Shown piece after piece: positions 1 to 9,333 of a DNA stretch of 64,000 nt. Both the position numbers and the translations under genes were made by a program. Positions within the stretch are counted from its first letter, which is position 1, and each line of letters starts with the position of its first letter. The notes below the pieces were generated by a model. The model did no database searches, was not told the DNA's origin, and saw only the letters and a program-made list of their open reading frames with translations. Location: the NCBI RefSeq assembly GCF_038443675.1, contig NZ_CP151762.1:2666001-2730000 (forward strand). Reading direction: 5' to 3'. The stretch comes from Yoonia sp. G8-12 (GTDB lineage Bacteria; Pseudomonadota; Alphaproteobacteria; Rhodobacterales; Rhodobacteraceae).

Positions 1-1
1 C

Positions 2-1297
2 CACGCCAATGGTACAACGCCCGGTCGGATCATCACCGGCGGCAAAGGTGTGTATGTGTCCGATCGCGACGGCAACCAGTTTCTGGACGCTTTTGCGGCA
101 CTCTATTGCGTCAACGTAGGATACGGACGCACCGAGGTTGCAGATGCGATTTCCGAACAGGCGCAAAAGCTGTCCTATTTCCATGCCTTTGCAGGGCATG
201 GCAATGAACCGGCGATCAAGCTTGCGAAGATGGTGATGGACCGCGCACCCGACCACATGGCACGGGTTTACTTCGGCCTGTCCGGATCGGATGCGAATGA
301 AACCAACGTGAAACTGGCTTGGCACTACAACATCCTGCGCGGCAAGCCTGAAAAACGCAAAATCATCAGCCGTTGGCGTGCCTACCATGGGTCCGGCCTT
401 GTCTCCGGTTCGATGACCGGACTCGCGGCCTATCACGCACGTTTCCATCTGCCACTTGACGGCTTCTTGCACACGCATTGCCCGCACTATCTGCGCCGTC
501 CTGATCGTGACATGACCGAAGCACAGCATCTGGATTTTCTGATCACAGAGCTTGAGGCGATGATCATGGACGAAGGGCCCGAAACCATTTGTGCCTTCAT
601 CGGGGAACCTGCAATGGGGACAGGCGGACTCATGCCGCCGCCAGACGGCTATTGGGCCCGCGTGCAAGAGGTTCTGGACCGACATGATATTTTGCTGATC
701 GCAGATGAAGTTGTAACCGGCTTCGGGCGCACCGGATCCATGTTTGGATCACAGCACTATGGACTGCGACCTGACTTCATGACCATCGCCAAAGGTTTGA
801 CCTCGGCTTATGCGCCGCTGTCCGGCTCTATCATCTCGCAACGGGTTTTTGATGTTCTGATGCAGGGGTCCGAAGACTTTGGCGCGCTGGCGCACGGCTG
901 GACCTATTCTGCCCACCCGCTTGGTGCTGCAGCAGGGATCGCGACACTTGATCTGGTGGATAATCTGTCTCTGCTGGAGAATGCACGCGACAATGGCGCA
1001 TATCTGCAGCAGGCGTTGAAAGACGCGGTTGGCGATCATCCCAACGTTGCCGAAGTCCGGGGTGTCGGCCTTATGGTCGCCGTTGAATTTATGAAAGACC
1101 CCGCGGCCCACGAATGGTTTGCGCCGATGACTGTCGGTCCGCAAATATCCGAAGCGATGACCCGCCTTGGTGTCATCGCCCGCGCCATGCCCGAAGGCAA
1201 TATCGTTGGCTTTGCGCCACCCCTTAGCATCACACGCGACGAAATCGACATAGTCGCAAAGGCGCTACGCGCCGCAACACATGAGGTCCTGTCATGA
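2..1297 (+). CDS. Class III (omega) aminotransferase, 5' end outside window
   Basis: PLP-dependent class III aminotransferase, transferring an amino group from an omega-amino or beta-amino donor to a keto acid. The reading frame is open from base 2 (HANGTTPGRIITGGKG...), so the start lies upstream of the window; the internal GTG at 50 is not the start. Visible family marks are the IADEVVTGFGRTG segment holding the PLP-contacting Asp and the Schiff-base Lys in TIAKGL (codon 791-793). The stop overlaps the next ATG (ATGA at 1294-1297), so it is translationally coupled to the aldehyde dehydrogenase, the usual pairing in which the aldehyde product is oxidised. The substrate cannot be read from the sequence; GABA, beta-alanine or putrescine-like amines are all possible. 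Confidence 0.9.
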   Translation, partial: HANGTTPGRIITGGKGVYVSDRDGNQFLDAFAALYCVNVGYGRTEVADAISEQAQKLSYFHAFAGHGNEPAIKLAKMVMDRAPDHMARVYFGLSGSDANETNVKLAWHYNILRGKPEKRKIISRWRAYHGSGLVSGSMTGLAAYHARFHLPLDGFLHTHCPHYLRRPDRDMTEAQHLDFLITELEAMIMDEGPETICAFIGEPAMGTGGLMPPPDGYWARVQEVLDRHDILLIADEVVTGFGRTGSMFGSQHYGLRPDFMTIAKGLTSAYAPLSGSIISQRVFDVLMQGSEDFGALAHGWTYSAHPLGAAAGIATLDLVDNLSLLENARDNGAYLQQALKDAVGDHPNVAEVRGVGLMVAVEFMKDPAAHEWFAPMTVGPQISEAMTRLGVIARAMPEGNIVGFAPPLSITRDEIDIVAKALRAATHEVLS

Positions 1298-2765
1298 ACC
1301 GTCCACTTAGACCTGCCGACATGGGCTTTGCACAGCTTATCCGTCAACAAAACCTGATTAACGGCCAATGGGTGGATGCGGATAATAGCAGAACGTTCGA
1401 CGTGACAGACCCCGCAACGGGCGAAGTCATTGCAACGGTTCCTGACGCAGGGACAGATGAGACACGCCGCGCGATCGACGCAGCGGATGCTGCTTTTCCG
1501 GCCTACTCTACGATGCCATTGGGCCAGCGCGTTGCGTTGATGCGCAAATTGCACGACGCCATTCTGGACAATCTGGAACCCATGGCGGCCATGATGACCG
1601 CTGAACAGGGTAAGCCACTGGCCGAAGCGCGCGCAGAGGTTGCCTCATCTGCGGCCTACGTGTTGTGGTTCGCAGAAGAGGCCCGCCGCACCGACGGCGC
1701 AGTCATCCCCTCCCCCGTTGCGGGGCGCAAACTGATGACAACACGCCATCCTGTTGGCGTTGTCGCCGCAATCACACCGTGGAACTTTCCTTCTTCGATG
1801 CTGGCCCGCAAATTGGGGCCGGCTCTTGCGGCGGGTTGCACCGTCGTCGTGAAACCGGCAAGTGCGACACCATTATCCGCACTTGTCTGGGGCCATCTGG
1901 CCGAACAATGCGGCTTCCCCCTGGCGTCGTGAATATCGTAACCGGCAGCGCCCGCGCGATCGGCGGTGAAATCACATCAAACCCGAAGGTCCGCAAAATT
2001 ACGTTCACAGGGTCAACAGAGATCGGAAAGCAACTGCTGGCAGAGGCATCGGGGACCGTGAAGCGGATGTCGATGGAACTGGGCGGCAACGCACCTTTCA
2101 TCGTATTTGACGATGCTGATCTGGACGCGGCTGTTGACGGCGCATTGATCGCGAAGTTCCGCAATGCGGGGCAAACCTGCATCTGTACCAACCGGCTCTT
2201 TGTGCAGGCCGGTATCTACGACCGCTTTGTTGCGGCTTTCTCTGCAAGAGTGGCAGCCCTCAAGGTAGCGCCGGGCAACGAAGAGGGCGCTGAACAGGGG
2301 CCGCTTGTCGATGCGCAGGCAATGGTCAAAATCGAAGGCATGGTCGCCGATGCGCTCGCCAAGGGTGGCACCCTTGTGACGGGCGGCGCACCACATGAAC
2401 GCGGCGGGTTGTTTTTCCAACCGACCGTGATTGCGGATGCGACCTCAGACATGCGCGTCACCACAGAGGAAATCTTCGGGCCCATCGCGCCGATTTACCG
2501 GTTCGAGGACGAAGCTGAGGTGATCCAATCAGCAAATGACACCGAATTCGGGCTTGCCTGCTACGCCTACACCCGCGACCTGTCGCGCATGTTCCGCCTG
2601 CAGGATCGACTTGAATATGGTTTGATCGGTATCAACGAGGTTCTGATCGTAATGCCGGAAATCCCCTTTGGCGGCTTGAAGGAATCGGGCCTTGGCAAAG
2701 AAGGGTCTTGGCAAGGCATCGATGACTATCTGGAAACGAAGTACTCCTGCATTGGTGGACTTTGA
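1294..2765 (+). pseudogene. NAD(P)-dependent succinate-semialdehyde dehydrogenase family, frameshifted
   Basis: Aldehyde dehydrogenase of the GabD type, oxidising a semialdehyde (probably the product of the upstream transaminase) to an acid. The N-terminal part reads in one frame to a stop at 1930-1932; the remainder reads in another frame from about 1914 to 2765. Joined, the two parts give a normal-length (about 490 aa) protein with the NAD-binding GSTEIGK segment, ELGGNAPFIVF with the general-base Glu, and GQTCICTNR with the catalytic Cys (codon 2178-2180). The frame change falls at a run of five C (1917-1921) where six would restore ...CGFPPGVVNIVTG. This is one missing base, so a sequencing error is as likely as a true mutation. 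The next gene starts 3 bases after its stop. Confidence 0.85.
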
Positions 2766-2768
2766 TCC

Positions 2769-3599
2769 ATGTCTAGTCCCTGCATCATCTGTGTCGCCAT
2801 CACCGGTTCATTGCCGACCAAGGACAACAACCCTGCCGTCCCGATTACCATTTCGGAGCAGATTGAAAGCACCCATGCCGCTTTTGAGGCAGGTGCGACG
2901 ATTGCCCATTGTCATGTGCGCGACGACGCGGGCAAACCGACATCCGATCCAGAGCGGTTTGCCCACCTTCAGGAAGGCTTGCGAACGCACTGCCCCGGCA
3001 TGATAATCCAGTTTTCGACAGGCGGGCGGTCAGGGTCAGGCCGCGAACGGGGCGGGATGCTGCCTCTGCGGCCCGATATGGCATCGCTGACAGTCGGATC
3101 GAACAATTTTCCCACCCGCGTCTATGAAAACAGCCCCGATCTGGTCGACTGGTTGGCCTCTGAAATGATTGCGCACAACATAAAACCCGAGATCGAGGCG
3201 TTCGACCTGAGCCATATCGTACAGGCAACGCGACTGGCAGCTGACGGACGCCTCAAATCGCCGCTCTATGTCCAGTTTGTCATGGGCGTCAAAAACGCCA
3301 TGCCAGCGGATGAGCGTATCTTCGATTTCTATATCGAGACGCTGGAACGTCTTGCGCCAGATGCGACATGGTGTGCCGCAGGCATTGGTGCGGCGCAACA
3401 CATGATCAGTGAATGGGCCATTTCCAAGGGCGGGCACACACGCACCGGACTGGAAGACAACGTGCGCCTCGACCGCGATACGTTGGCCCCGTCAAATGCT
3501 GCACTGGTGCAAAGGGCGGCGGACCTGTGCGCAAAATACGAACGCCCCGTCGCCACATGGCAACAGGCCCGTGACATTCTTGGCATACCGCATGCATGA
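2769..3599 (+). CDS. Beta-keto acid cleavage enzyme (BKACE, DUF849)
   Basis: 276 aa, the usual length for the BKACE/DUF849 family, whose TIM-barrel Zn enzymes condense a beta-keto acid with acetyl-CoA to give acetoacetate plus a new acyl-CoA (the lysine-fermentation enzyme Kce is the prototype). The metal-binding motif HCHVRD (His47, His49) and the following D-x-G-K-P segment are intact, as is the QFSTGG strand. It sits 3 bases after the aldehyde dehydrogenase and overlaps the deacetylase by 8 bases, so it belongs to the same operon. The members of this family differ in substrate, and the neighbours (transaminase, dehydrogenase) suggest a beta-keto acid derived from an amino compound; that is inference. 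Confidence 0.88.
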   Translation: MSSPCIICVAITGSLPTKDNNPAVPITISEQIESTHAAFEAGATIAHCHVRDDAGKPTSDPERFAHLQEGLRTHCPGMIIQFSTGGRSGSGRERGGMLPLRPDMASLTVGSNNFPTRVYENSPDLVDWLASEMIAHNIKPEIEAFDLSHIVQATRLAADGRLKSPLYVQFVMGVKNAMPADERIFDFYIETLERLAPDATWCAAGIGAAQHMISEWAISKGGHTRTGLEDNVRLDRDTLAPSNAALVQRAADLCAKYERPVATWQQARDILGIPHA

Positions 3600-4477
3600 C
3601 ACCCCACCACAAGACTGGCCCGAAAGCGTCTGGCGCGATTACGTCAATCGCGTTCGCGCGGGCAAACGGCTCGCGCCGGCTGCGTGGCCGAACAACAGCA
3701 AGGCCGCGCTAGCCCTGTCGTTTGATTGTGACCATGAAACCTTTGAAATGGGCGGGGGTAGACATGCTGTTGGCCGTTTGGGGTGGGGCGAATTCGGCAG
3801 ACGGGTCGGCGTACCGCGCATTCTGGACACACTGCGCAAACATGATGCGCAGGCATCATTCTTTATCCCCGCCGTATCAGCGCTGATCGACCCTGACGAG
3901 CCCCGCCGCATAGCAGACGCTGGTCATGAAATTGGCGTCCATGGCTGGATACATGAACCCAATGCAACGCTGACGGAAACGGAAGAACGCGACCTTCTGA
4001 ACCGTTCACGTGACACGCTTGAGACCCTTTCAGGACAGCGCCCTGTCGGTCATCGCGCCGCCCATTGGGACCTAAGCGACAACACGATCCGGTTAGTTGC
4101 CCAAGCAGGCTTCGCATACGATTCATCTATGATGGCTGATGACAGTTGCTACGAGCTGATTTGCGAAGCAGCGCCCACAGGACTTGTCGAGGTGCCTGTC
4201 GATTGGGTGCGCGACGACGCAGTGTATCTCTTGTTCAATCGCACCCCCGACCCGTCCCACCCTGACGGCGGAAGAAGTTCTGCAAATTTTCTTGCGCGAA
4301 TTTGATGCCGCTTACGACGAAGGTGGTGTGTGCCAGTTGGTCATGCATCCATTCGTTATCGGGTATCGCTCGCGTATCTGGATACTCGACGAATTGTTAC
4401 GCCATGCACGCGCACGCGGCGACGTGTTTATCGGCAGCCATGCCGCGATTGCGGCCCACGCAAAAGAAAATGGATAA
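3592..4477 (+). pseudogene. Polysaccharide deacetylase (CE4/NodB-type) family, frameshifted
   Basis: Start ATG 3592 overlaps the stop of the BKACE gene. The first frame shows the CE4 marks SFDCDHE (Asp45, Asp47) and HGWIH (His117, His121), and is closest to the PuuE-like or imidase-like branch that acts on small amides rather than chitin. It ends out of frame at 4305, while the expected C-terminal part (TAEEVLQIF...VIGYRSRIWILDELLRHA) continues in the next frame to 4477. The shift lies between about 4235 and 4265; removing one C from the run of five at 4244-4248 joins the two frames cleanly. Probably one gene damaged by a homopolymer error or a recent mutation. A small-molecule amidohydrolase would fit a nitrogen-compound catabolic operon. 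Confidence 0.8.
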
Positions 4478-4481
4478 ACCC

Positions 4482-4976
4482 ATGACACAAGAAAATATCA
4501 CAAGCTTTCATCAAGACCTTGCTGCCGCACAGACCCCCGACGATGCCTATCGCGCCATGGACACACTGGTCCGCGACACCGTCGGGGTTGATCTGTTCAC
4601 CATTATGACGATGGATCTGGACGCGATGGAAGCGCGCCGCATTTTTACTTCGAACGAAGAAAAATATCCGGTGACCGGCACCAAGGAAATCACCAAGGAC
4701 CGTTGGTACGATATCGTCGTGACACAAGAAGAAACGTTCGTCGCGAATACGCTGGAAGATATTGCGACAGTTTTTCCGGATTCCAAACTTGTCGGCAGCA
4801 TGGGCCTTGGCTCTGTGGTGAATATTCCTGTGCGCGAAAACGGACAGCTGGTTGCCACCGTCAACATTTCCGATGCCGAGCACCACTACACACCGGAACG
4901 CGTCGCAATCTGCAAGACGGAATTGTCAGATGCCGCGGCACTTACAATGAAGCGCGCGTCAGAACTGAACGGCTAA
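4482..4976 (+). CDS. GAF domain-containing protein
   Basis: 164 aa from ATG 4482; an in-frame ATG at 4470 overlaps the deacetylase stop and is an alternative start, and neither has a strong ribosome binding site. The protein is a single GAF fold without output domain: an N-terminal helix, the DLFTIMTMD strand, ARRIFTSNEEKYPVTGTKE, and a C-terminal helix. Stand-alone GAF proteins of this type accompany catabolic operons in proteobacteria, and some act as small-molecule sensors or as redox enzymes like fRMsr, but the Cys set of fRMsr is not present. It is the last gene of the plus-strand operon and meets the XRE-cupin gene tail to tail with 10 bases between. Confidence 0.75.
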   Translation: MTQENITSFHQDLAAAQTPDDAYRAMDTLVRDTVGVDLFTIMTMDLDAMEARRIFTSNEEKYPVTGTKEITKDRWYDIVVTQEETFVANTLEDIATVFPDSKLVGSMGLGSVVNIPVRENGQLVATVNISDAEHHYTPERVAICKTELSDAAALTMKRASELNG

Positions 4977-4986
4977 ATCTGCATCT

Positions 4987-5571
4987 TCAAACAGGCTTGG
5001 GGCGATCTTCAAATATGTCGATCGTTCCAGTCCATAAGAGCCTTATTGTCTGCTCGGAAGGGTTTGACCACGCGTGCGGTCGTGTTGCGTCATAGTGGGC
5101 ACTGTCGCCTTCACCAAGGATCATCTTGCGACCATCAATTGTCAGCTCGAGCGTACCGCTGAGAATATACACCACCTCTTCGCCACTGTGCGTGACCACC
5201 TCTGACGTGTAACCAGGTTCGAGGATCATGATGAACGACGAAAGTTCGTGTCCGGCAAAACTTGCGCCAAGGCGCTCGTAACGCACCTGCGATGTGCCCA
5301 TCAGGAACTGCTGGCGTCCTGCGCTATAGCTGACACATTCGTGCGGTTTTGGCCGCGAAACAAAGAATTCAATCCCGACACCTAGCGCCGCTGCAATGTT
5401 TGAAAGCGTCGTCAGCGTTGGAATAGCTTTGTCCCGCTCGATCAAACTGACGTACCCGATTGAAATTCCGGCGGCATCAGCAACACTCTGGAGTGTCAGC
5501 TTCAGCTTTTTGCGACGGGCGCGGATCGCCTCGCCCATCTTCAAGCCTGTTATCTCTGCCGCTTCATTCAA
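4987..5571 (-). CDS. XRE-family transcriptional regulator with cupin sensor domain
   Basis: 194 aa: an N-terminal HTH_3/XRE domain (about residues 12-67, helix-turn-helix around LQSVADAAGISIGYVSLIE) and a C-terminal cupin barrel (about 108-180, HSGEEVVYILSGTLELTIDG). This is the architecture of PuuR, which controls putrescine catabolism in E. coli, and of many regulators of amine or amino-acid uptake. Its ATG overlaps the stop of the ABC ATPase upstream (ATGA at 5571-5568), so it is the last gene of the transporter operon. It is the best local candidate to bind the 12-base motif found in front of both peptide-type ABC systems. Inducer unknown. Confidence 0.88.
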   Translation of the reverse strand: MNEAAEITGLKMGEAIRARRKKLKLTLQSVADAAGISIGYVSLIERDKAIPTLTTLSNIAAALGVGIEFFVSRPKPHECVSYSAGRQQFLMGTSQVRYERLGASFAGHELSSFIMILEPGYTSEVVTHSGEEVVYILSGTLELTIDGRKMILGEGDSAHYDATRPHAWSNPSEQTIRLLWTGTIDIFEDRPKPV

Positions 5572-6362
5572 ACGCCGTTCTCCTCCGAGGCAGCCGCAAC
5601 AAGCGGTGCCTGCCGATCACGGTCACCCGCACCCAAGCTTGATGCGTATAGCTCTTGTGCATAGGCGTTGGCAAACACACCGTTCTGCAACGCATCAACC
5701 CCCGCCTGCTCCATCATTCTGCCATGACGCAAGACACCCAGACGATCACATAGAAAACTAACCACCGGCAGCGAATGTGTGACAAGCAGATATGTCAGTC
5801 CACGGTCCTTTCGCAAACGCACAAGAAGATTCAAGATCTCGGCTTGAACACTCACATCCAGTGCCGATGTCGGCTCGTCTAGCAGCAACACTTGCGGTTC
5901 CAGCATCAAAGCGCGTGCAATCGCGACACGCTGTCGCTGCCCACCCGAAAGCTGATGTGGAAATCTGAACCTGAACCTGCGATCAAGTCCGACCGCGTCC
6001 AGTATCTCTACAACTTTTGCATCACCTGCGCTGATGCCGTGGATTTTCAACGGTTCGCGCAATGTCGCATCCACAGTCCGGCGCGGATGCAATGAGGCAT
6101 AGGGGTCCTGAAATACCATCTGGCAATGGCGTGCGAATGCAAGCTTGTCAGATGACGTGCGCGCGGCCCCGTCGATTTCGATCGTACCGCGCCAGTCTGT
6201 CGCCATACCGACAATTGCCCGCAGGATCGTAGATTTGCCAGATCCGCTTTCCCCGACCAGGGCAAAGCTTTCACCCTTGGCGACCGAGAATGTCACGTCT
6301 TTGACGACGTCGGTACGACCATAACGCACAAAAAGGTTTTCGATGTGTAATGCGGCACTCAT
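5568..6362 (-). CDS. Peptide/nickel-type ABC transporter ATP-binding protein (DppF/OppF type)
   Basis: 264 aa cytoplasmic ATPase. Walker A GESGSGKST is near residue 37, Q-loop in MVFQDPYASLHPRR, signature LSGGQRQRV, Walker B VLLLDEPTSALD. It is shorter than canonical OppF (about 320 aa) and lacks the C-terminal Cys-rich oligopeptide extension. Start overlaps the preceding ATPase by 4 bases, and its stop overlaps the regulator. With the second ATPase and the two permeases it forms a complete importer driven by the binding protein encoded divergently at 9334. Confidence 0.92.
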   Translation of the reverse strand: MSAALHIENLFVRYGRTDVVKDVTFSVAKGESFALVGESGSGKSTILRAIVGMATDWRGTIEIDGAARTSSDKLAFARHCQMVFQDPYASLHPRRTVDATLREPLKIHGISAGDAKVVEILDAVGLDRRFRFRFPHQLSGGQRQRVAIARALMLEPQVLLLDEPTSALDVSVQAEILNLLVRLRKDRGLTYLLVTHSLPVVSFLCDRLGVLRHGRMMEQAGVDALQNGVFANAYAQELYASSLGAGDRDRQAPLVAAASEENGV

Positions 6363-7195
6363 GTCTCATAGACCTCTGTGCGGTCCATAACCGGAAGCAC
6401 GTCTCGTGTTTCGTTCATGCGGGGCACGGCGGCAAGCAAACCTTTGGTGTAATGGTGGCGTGCTGCATGCAACTGGTCAGCGGCCAGTTCCTCTACAATC
6501 TCGCCCTGACGCATCACAAGGACACGGTCACAATATCGCGCCACCAGTTCAAGGTCATGACTGATCAGGATCAAACCCATCCCGTTCTTCAGGATCATTT
6601 GTTCAATCAGATCAAGCACCTGCGCCTGCACGCTGACATCCAGTGCCGATGTGGGCTCATCCGCAATAAGGATGTCCGGTTGCGGGATCAACATCATCGC
6701 GATCATCACGCGTTGCCCCATACCGCCGGATACCTGATGCGGATATAGTTTCATCACATGTTCGGGGTCATCAATGCGCACCTGTTCCAGCATGTCGCGC
6801 ACACGGGACTGTACTTCACGGCGCGGGAGCTTTTCATGCAGCCTCAGTGCCTCTGCTATTTGGGACCCGATCGTCATGACGGGGTTCAGCGAGTATTTGG
6901 GATCTTGCATGATGAGCGAGATCCTTGCACCGCGGACAGCGCGCATCTGGCGTTCGCTCAGCGATGGAATGTCGATGCCATCAAACATCAGTTTGTCCAT
7001 CGTGACGGCCGCAGGCGATTTGAGCAATCGCAACAAGGCCCGGCCCGTCAACGACTTCCCTGATCCGCTTTCGCCCACAATCCCCAACCGTTCGCGTCCA
7101 AGGTCGAATGATACACCTTTGACAACCTCGACCGGGCCGCGCGGGCTTGGGAACGCGATGCGCAGATTGCGCAATTGAAGCAAAGGCTCAGTCAT
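6359..7195 (-). CDS. Peptide/nickel-type ABC transporter ATP-binding protein (DppD/OppD type)
   Basis: 278 aa ATPase with Walker A GESGSGKSLTG, Q-loop IMQDPKYSLNP, signature VSGGMGQRV and Walker B ILIADEPTSALD. The SLTG Walker A ending and the GGMGQRV signature are typical of the OppD/DppD partner. Its start overlaps the stop of the permease gene (7192-7195), continuing the run of 4-base overlaps in this operon. Like its partner it lacks the long C-terminal extension of enteric OppD. Confidence 0.92.
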   Translation of the reverse strand: MTEPLLQLRNLRIAFPSPRGPVEVVKGVSFDLGRERLGIVGESGSGKSLTGRALLRLLKSPAAVTMDKLMFDGIDIPSLSERQMRAVRGARISLIMQDPKYSLNPVMTIGSQIAEALRLHEKLPRREVQSRVRDMLEQVRIDDPEHVMKLYPHQVSGGMGQRVMIAMMLIPQPDILIADEPTSALDVSVQAQVLDLIEQMILKNGMGLILISHDLELVARYCDRVLVMRQGEIVEELAADQLHAARHHYTKGLLAAVPRMNETRDVLPVMDRTEVYET

Positions 7196-8097
7196 CGTCC
7201 ATCCCTTTGGCGCGGATCAAGCACATCGCGCAAACCGTCACCCAGAAAACAAAATCCGAGGCTGATGATGATAATCGCAAGTCCCGGCATCGTCGCAACC
7301 CACCATTGATCCAGAATAAATGAACGCCCCCGTGAAATCATGGCGCCCCATTCCGGCAGCGGCGGTTGTGCGCCAAGGCCCAGAAAACCAAGGCCCGCAG
7401 CCGTCAAAATGATCCCCGCCATATCAAGTGTGACACGAATGATCGTTGACGACATGCACAGGGGCAAAACATGCAGCCCGATGACGCGCATGTGGGATGC
7501 ACCCTGTAGCTGGACCGCCGCAATAAACTCTGAATTGCGAAAAGTGAGTGTTTCCGCCCGTGCGATGCGTGCATAGGCAGGCCATGCCGTCACCGCGATT
7601 GCAATGATCGCATTCTGCAACCCTGCACCAAGGGCGGCCACAAACGCCAACGCCATGATAAGTTTCGGCAACGACAGGAACACATCCGTAATTGCCATCA
7701 GAATACGGTCTGTCCATCCACCAAAATAACCGGCAATCGCCCCGATCAACAGCCCGAGCGGTGCAGAAATGACCGCCACCATCACGACAATCAACAACGT
7801 GATCCGCGAGCCGTGAATGATCCGGCTTAGAATATCACGGCCAAGTTCGTCCGTGCCCAACCAGTTTTCAGCACTCGGTGGCATCAAACGCATGGACAGG
7901 TTCTGACCCGTTGGCGAATACGGCGCGAGCCACGGTGCAAAGATGGCAACCAGCACAAGCGCCCCGACAATGATGGCGCCCAGCATCGCCAGTGGATTGC
8001 GGGCAAAATTGCGAGAGATCGCATAGAACTGGCCGGCCTGCGCCTGCCAGCGCGAATTTGGCGCATCGGCGGTTAACCAAAGTTTGAGAGGCGTCAT
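7192..8097 (-). CDS. Peptide/nickel-type ABC transporter permease (DppC/OppC type)
   Basis: 301 aa from the ATG at 8097, two bases after the stop of the other permease; the open frame extends further upstream but only inside that gene. The N-terminal cytoplasmic stretch is followed by a membrane helix (LAMLGAIIVGALVLVAIFAP), the periplasmic loop with NWLGTDELGRDILSRI that is diagnostic for DppC-type subunits, and five more helices. The EAA-type coupling helix is ARAETLTFRNSEFIAAVQLQG. Inner-membrane subunit of the 5.5-9 kb importer. Confidence 0.92.
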   Translation of the reverse strand: MTPLKLWLTADAPNSRWQAQAGQFYAISRNFARNPLAMLGAIIVGALVLVAIFAPWLAPYSPTGQNLSMRLMPPSAENWLGTDELGRDILSRIIHGSRITLLIVVMVAVISAPLGLLIGAIAGYFGGWTDRILMAITDVFLSLPKLIMALAFVAALGAGLQNAIIAIAVTAWPAYARIARAETLTFRNSEFIAAVQLQGASHMRVIGLHVLPLCMSSTIIRVTLDMAGIILTAAGLGFLGLGAQPPLPEWGAMISRGRSFILDQWWVATMPGLAIIIISLGFCFLGDGLRDVLDPRQRDGR

Positions 8098-8099
8098 GG

Positions 8100-9158
8100 T
8101 CAACGGCTCCTTGGATCGAAGATGTGGTAAAGAACGTCGGACGTGCGGTTGATCACGATAAACACCGTTCCGATGAGGATCGTTGCCCCAAGGACAGCAT
8201 TCATATCGGCCGTCAAAAGCGCGGTCGTCAGGTAGTTGCCGATGCCGGGCCATGAAAACACGATTTCCACCATAACCGACCCCTCCAAAAGCACGGCGTA
8301 TGACAGGCCGATGACGGTGATCAGTTGGACCCGGATGGGGTAAAACGCGTGTTTCCAGACCACGGCCCATTCGCTGGCACCTTTGACACGTGCAGTGGTC
8401 ACGAATTCCTGCTGCAATTGATCCAACATGAAAGAGCGTGTCATGCGCGCGATATATGCCAGACTGAAGAACCCCAGAATCGCAGACGGCAAGACCAGAT
8501 GCGACAGCGCATTCTTCAAAATCACCCAGTTGCCGTCAATGATCGCATCTACCGTCAAAAGCCCCGTCACTGTCGGCACGACGCCGTCATAGAAAATGCC
8601 AATCCGGCCCGGCCCGGCCGTCCATCCAAGACCTGCATAGAATACGGCAAGCGCCACCAGACCCATCCAGAATGCGGGCACAGCATAGCCCAGAAGCCCC
8701 AGCACCCGGATGATCTGATCAATCCAGCTGCCAGCCTTGGCAGCCGCAATCACGCCCATCGGCACGCCGAGCAACACACCGATCACAATCCCGAATGTCG
8801 CCATTTCGAACGTCGCAGGGAAGAACCGGATCAGATCATCGACAACGGGCCGACCAGTCGACAACGACACGCCAAAGTCGCCGGTTATGACGTCGCGCAC
8901 ATAGATGATGAACTGTTGCATCACGGGCCGATCCAGCCCCATTTCAATAAACGTCGCATCGTAAACCTCTTGCGAGGCACGGTCACCGACAACGGCCACA
9001 ACAGGGTCAATGGGAACAACGCGACCAATAAAGAACGTGATCGCCAGCAAGCCGAGGAACGTTAAGGCCGTGACGAACATGAACCGCGCCACGACACCGA
9101 ACGCTGCCAATAAACGCGGGGCCCGTTTCATTTCGCTCTCCAGTGCAGAAGCGCTCAT
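8100..9158 (-). CDS. Peptide/nickel-type ABC transporter permease (DppB/OppB type)
   Basis: 352 aa. The start at 9158 is backed by GGAGG nine bases upstream; an in-frame ATG eight codons on is less well placed. N-terminal helix FVTALTFLGLLAITFFIGRV, then a periplasmic segment holding MGLDRPVMQQFIIYV and GDFGVSLSTGRPV, which mark DppB-type subunits, then five helices with the coupling loop TTARVKGASEWAVVWKHAF. First gene of the minus-strand transporter operon; the binding protein gene starts 175 bases away on the other strand, so both share one control region. Confidence 0.92.
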   Translation of the reverse strand: MSASALESEMKRAPRLLAAFGVVARFMFVTALTFLGLLAITFFIGRVVPIDPVVAVVGDRASQEVYDATFIEMGLDRPVMQQFIIYVRDVITGDFGVSLSTGRPVVDDLIRFFPATFEMATFGIVIGVLLGVPMGVIAAAKAGSWIDQIIRVLGLLGYAVPAFWMGLVALAVFYAGLGWTAGPGRIGIFYDGVVPTVTGLLTVDAIIDGNWVILKNALSHLVLPSAILGFFSLAYIARMTRSFMLDQLQQEFVTTARVKGASEWAVVWKHAFYPIRVQLITVIGLSYAVLLEGSVMVEIVFSWPGIGNYLTTALLTADMNAVLGATILIGTVFIVINRTSDVLYHIFDPRSR

Positions 9159-9196
9159 TAATGCATACCTCCGGTAAAAAAGTATGTGCGTATTAC

Positions 9197-9208
9197 GAAC
9201 AAAAGTTC
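9197..9208. promoter_or_regulatory. Candidate operator GAACAAAAGTTC (copy 1)
   Basis: GAAC-AAAA-GTTC, an interrupted palindrome with GAAC/GTTC arms, lying between the divergent permease operon (start 9158) and the binding-protein gene (start 9334). The identical 12 bases occur once more upstream of the second ABC operon at 18577-18588. Placement 39 bases from the permease start would suit repression. The XRE-cupin protein of the same operon is the likely reader; that link is inference. Confidence 0.5.
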
Positions 9209-9333
9209 TTTGAATGTAAAGTAACCTTTGCTAGCATTAAAGAAGTTTTAGTGCCGACGATCAAAAAGGCAGTAGAATTCGCCCTGAATCATCAAGGTTC
9301 AGATTGCGTTCTATCCAACCAGGAGGTTCAATC

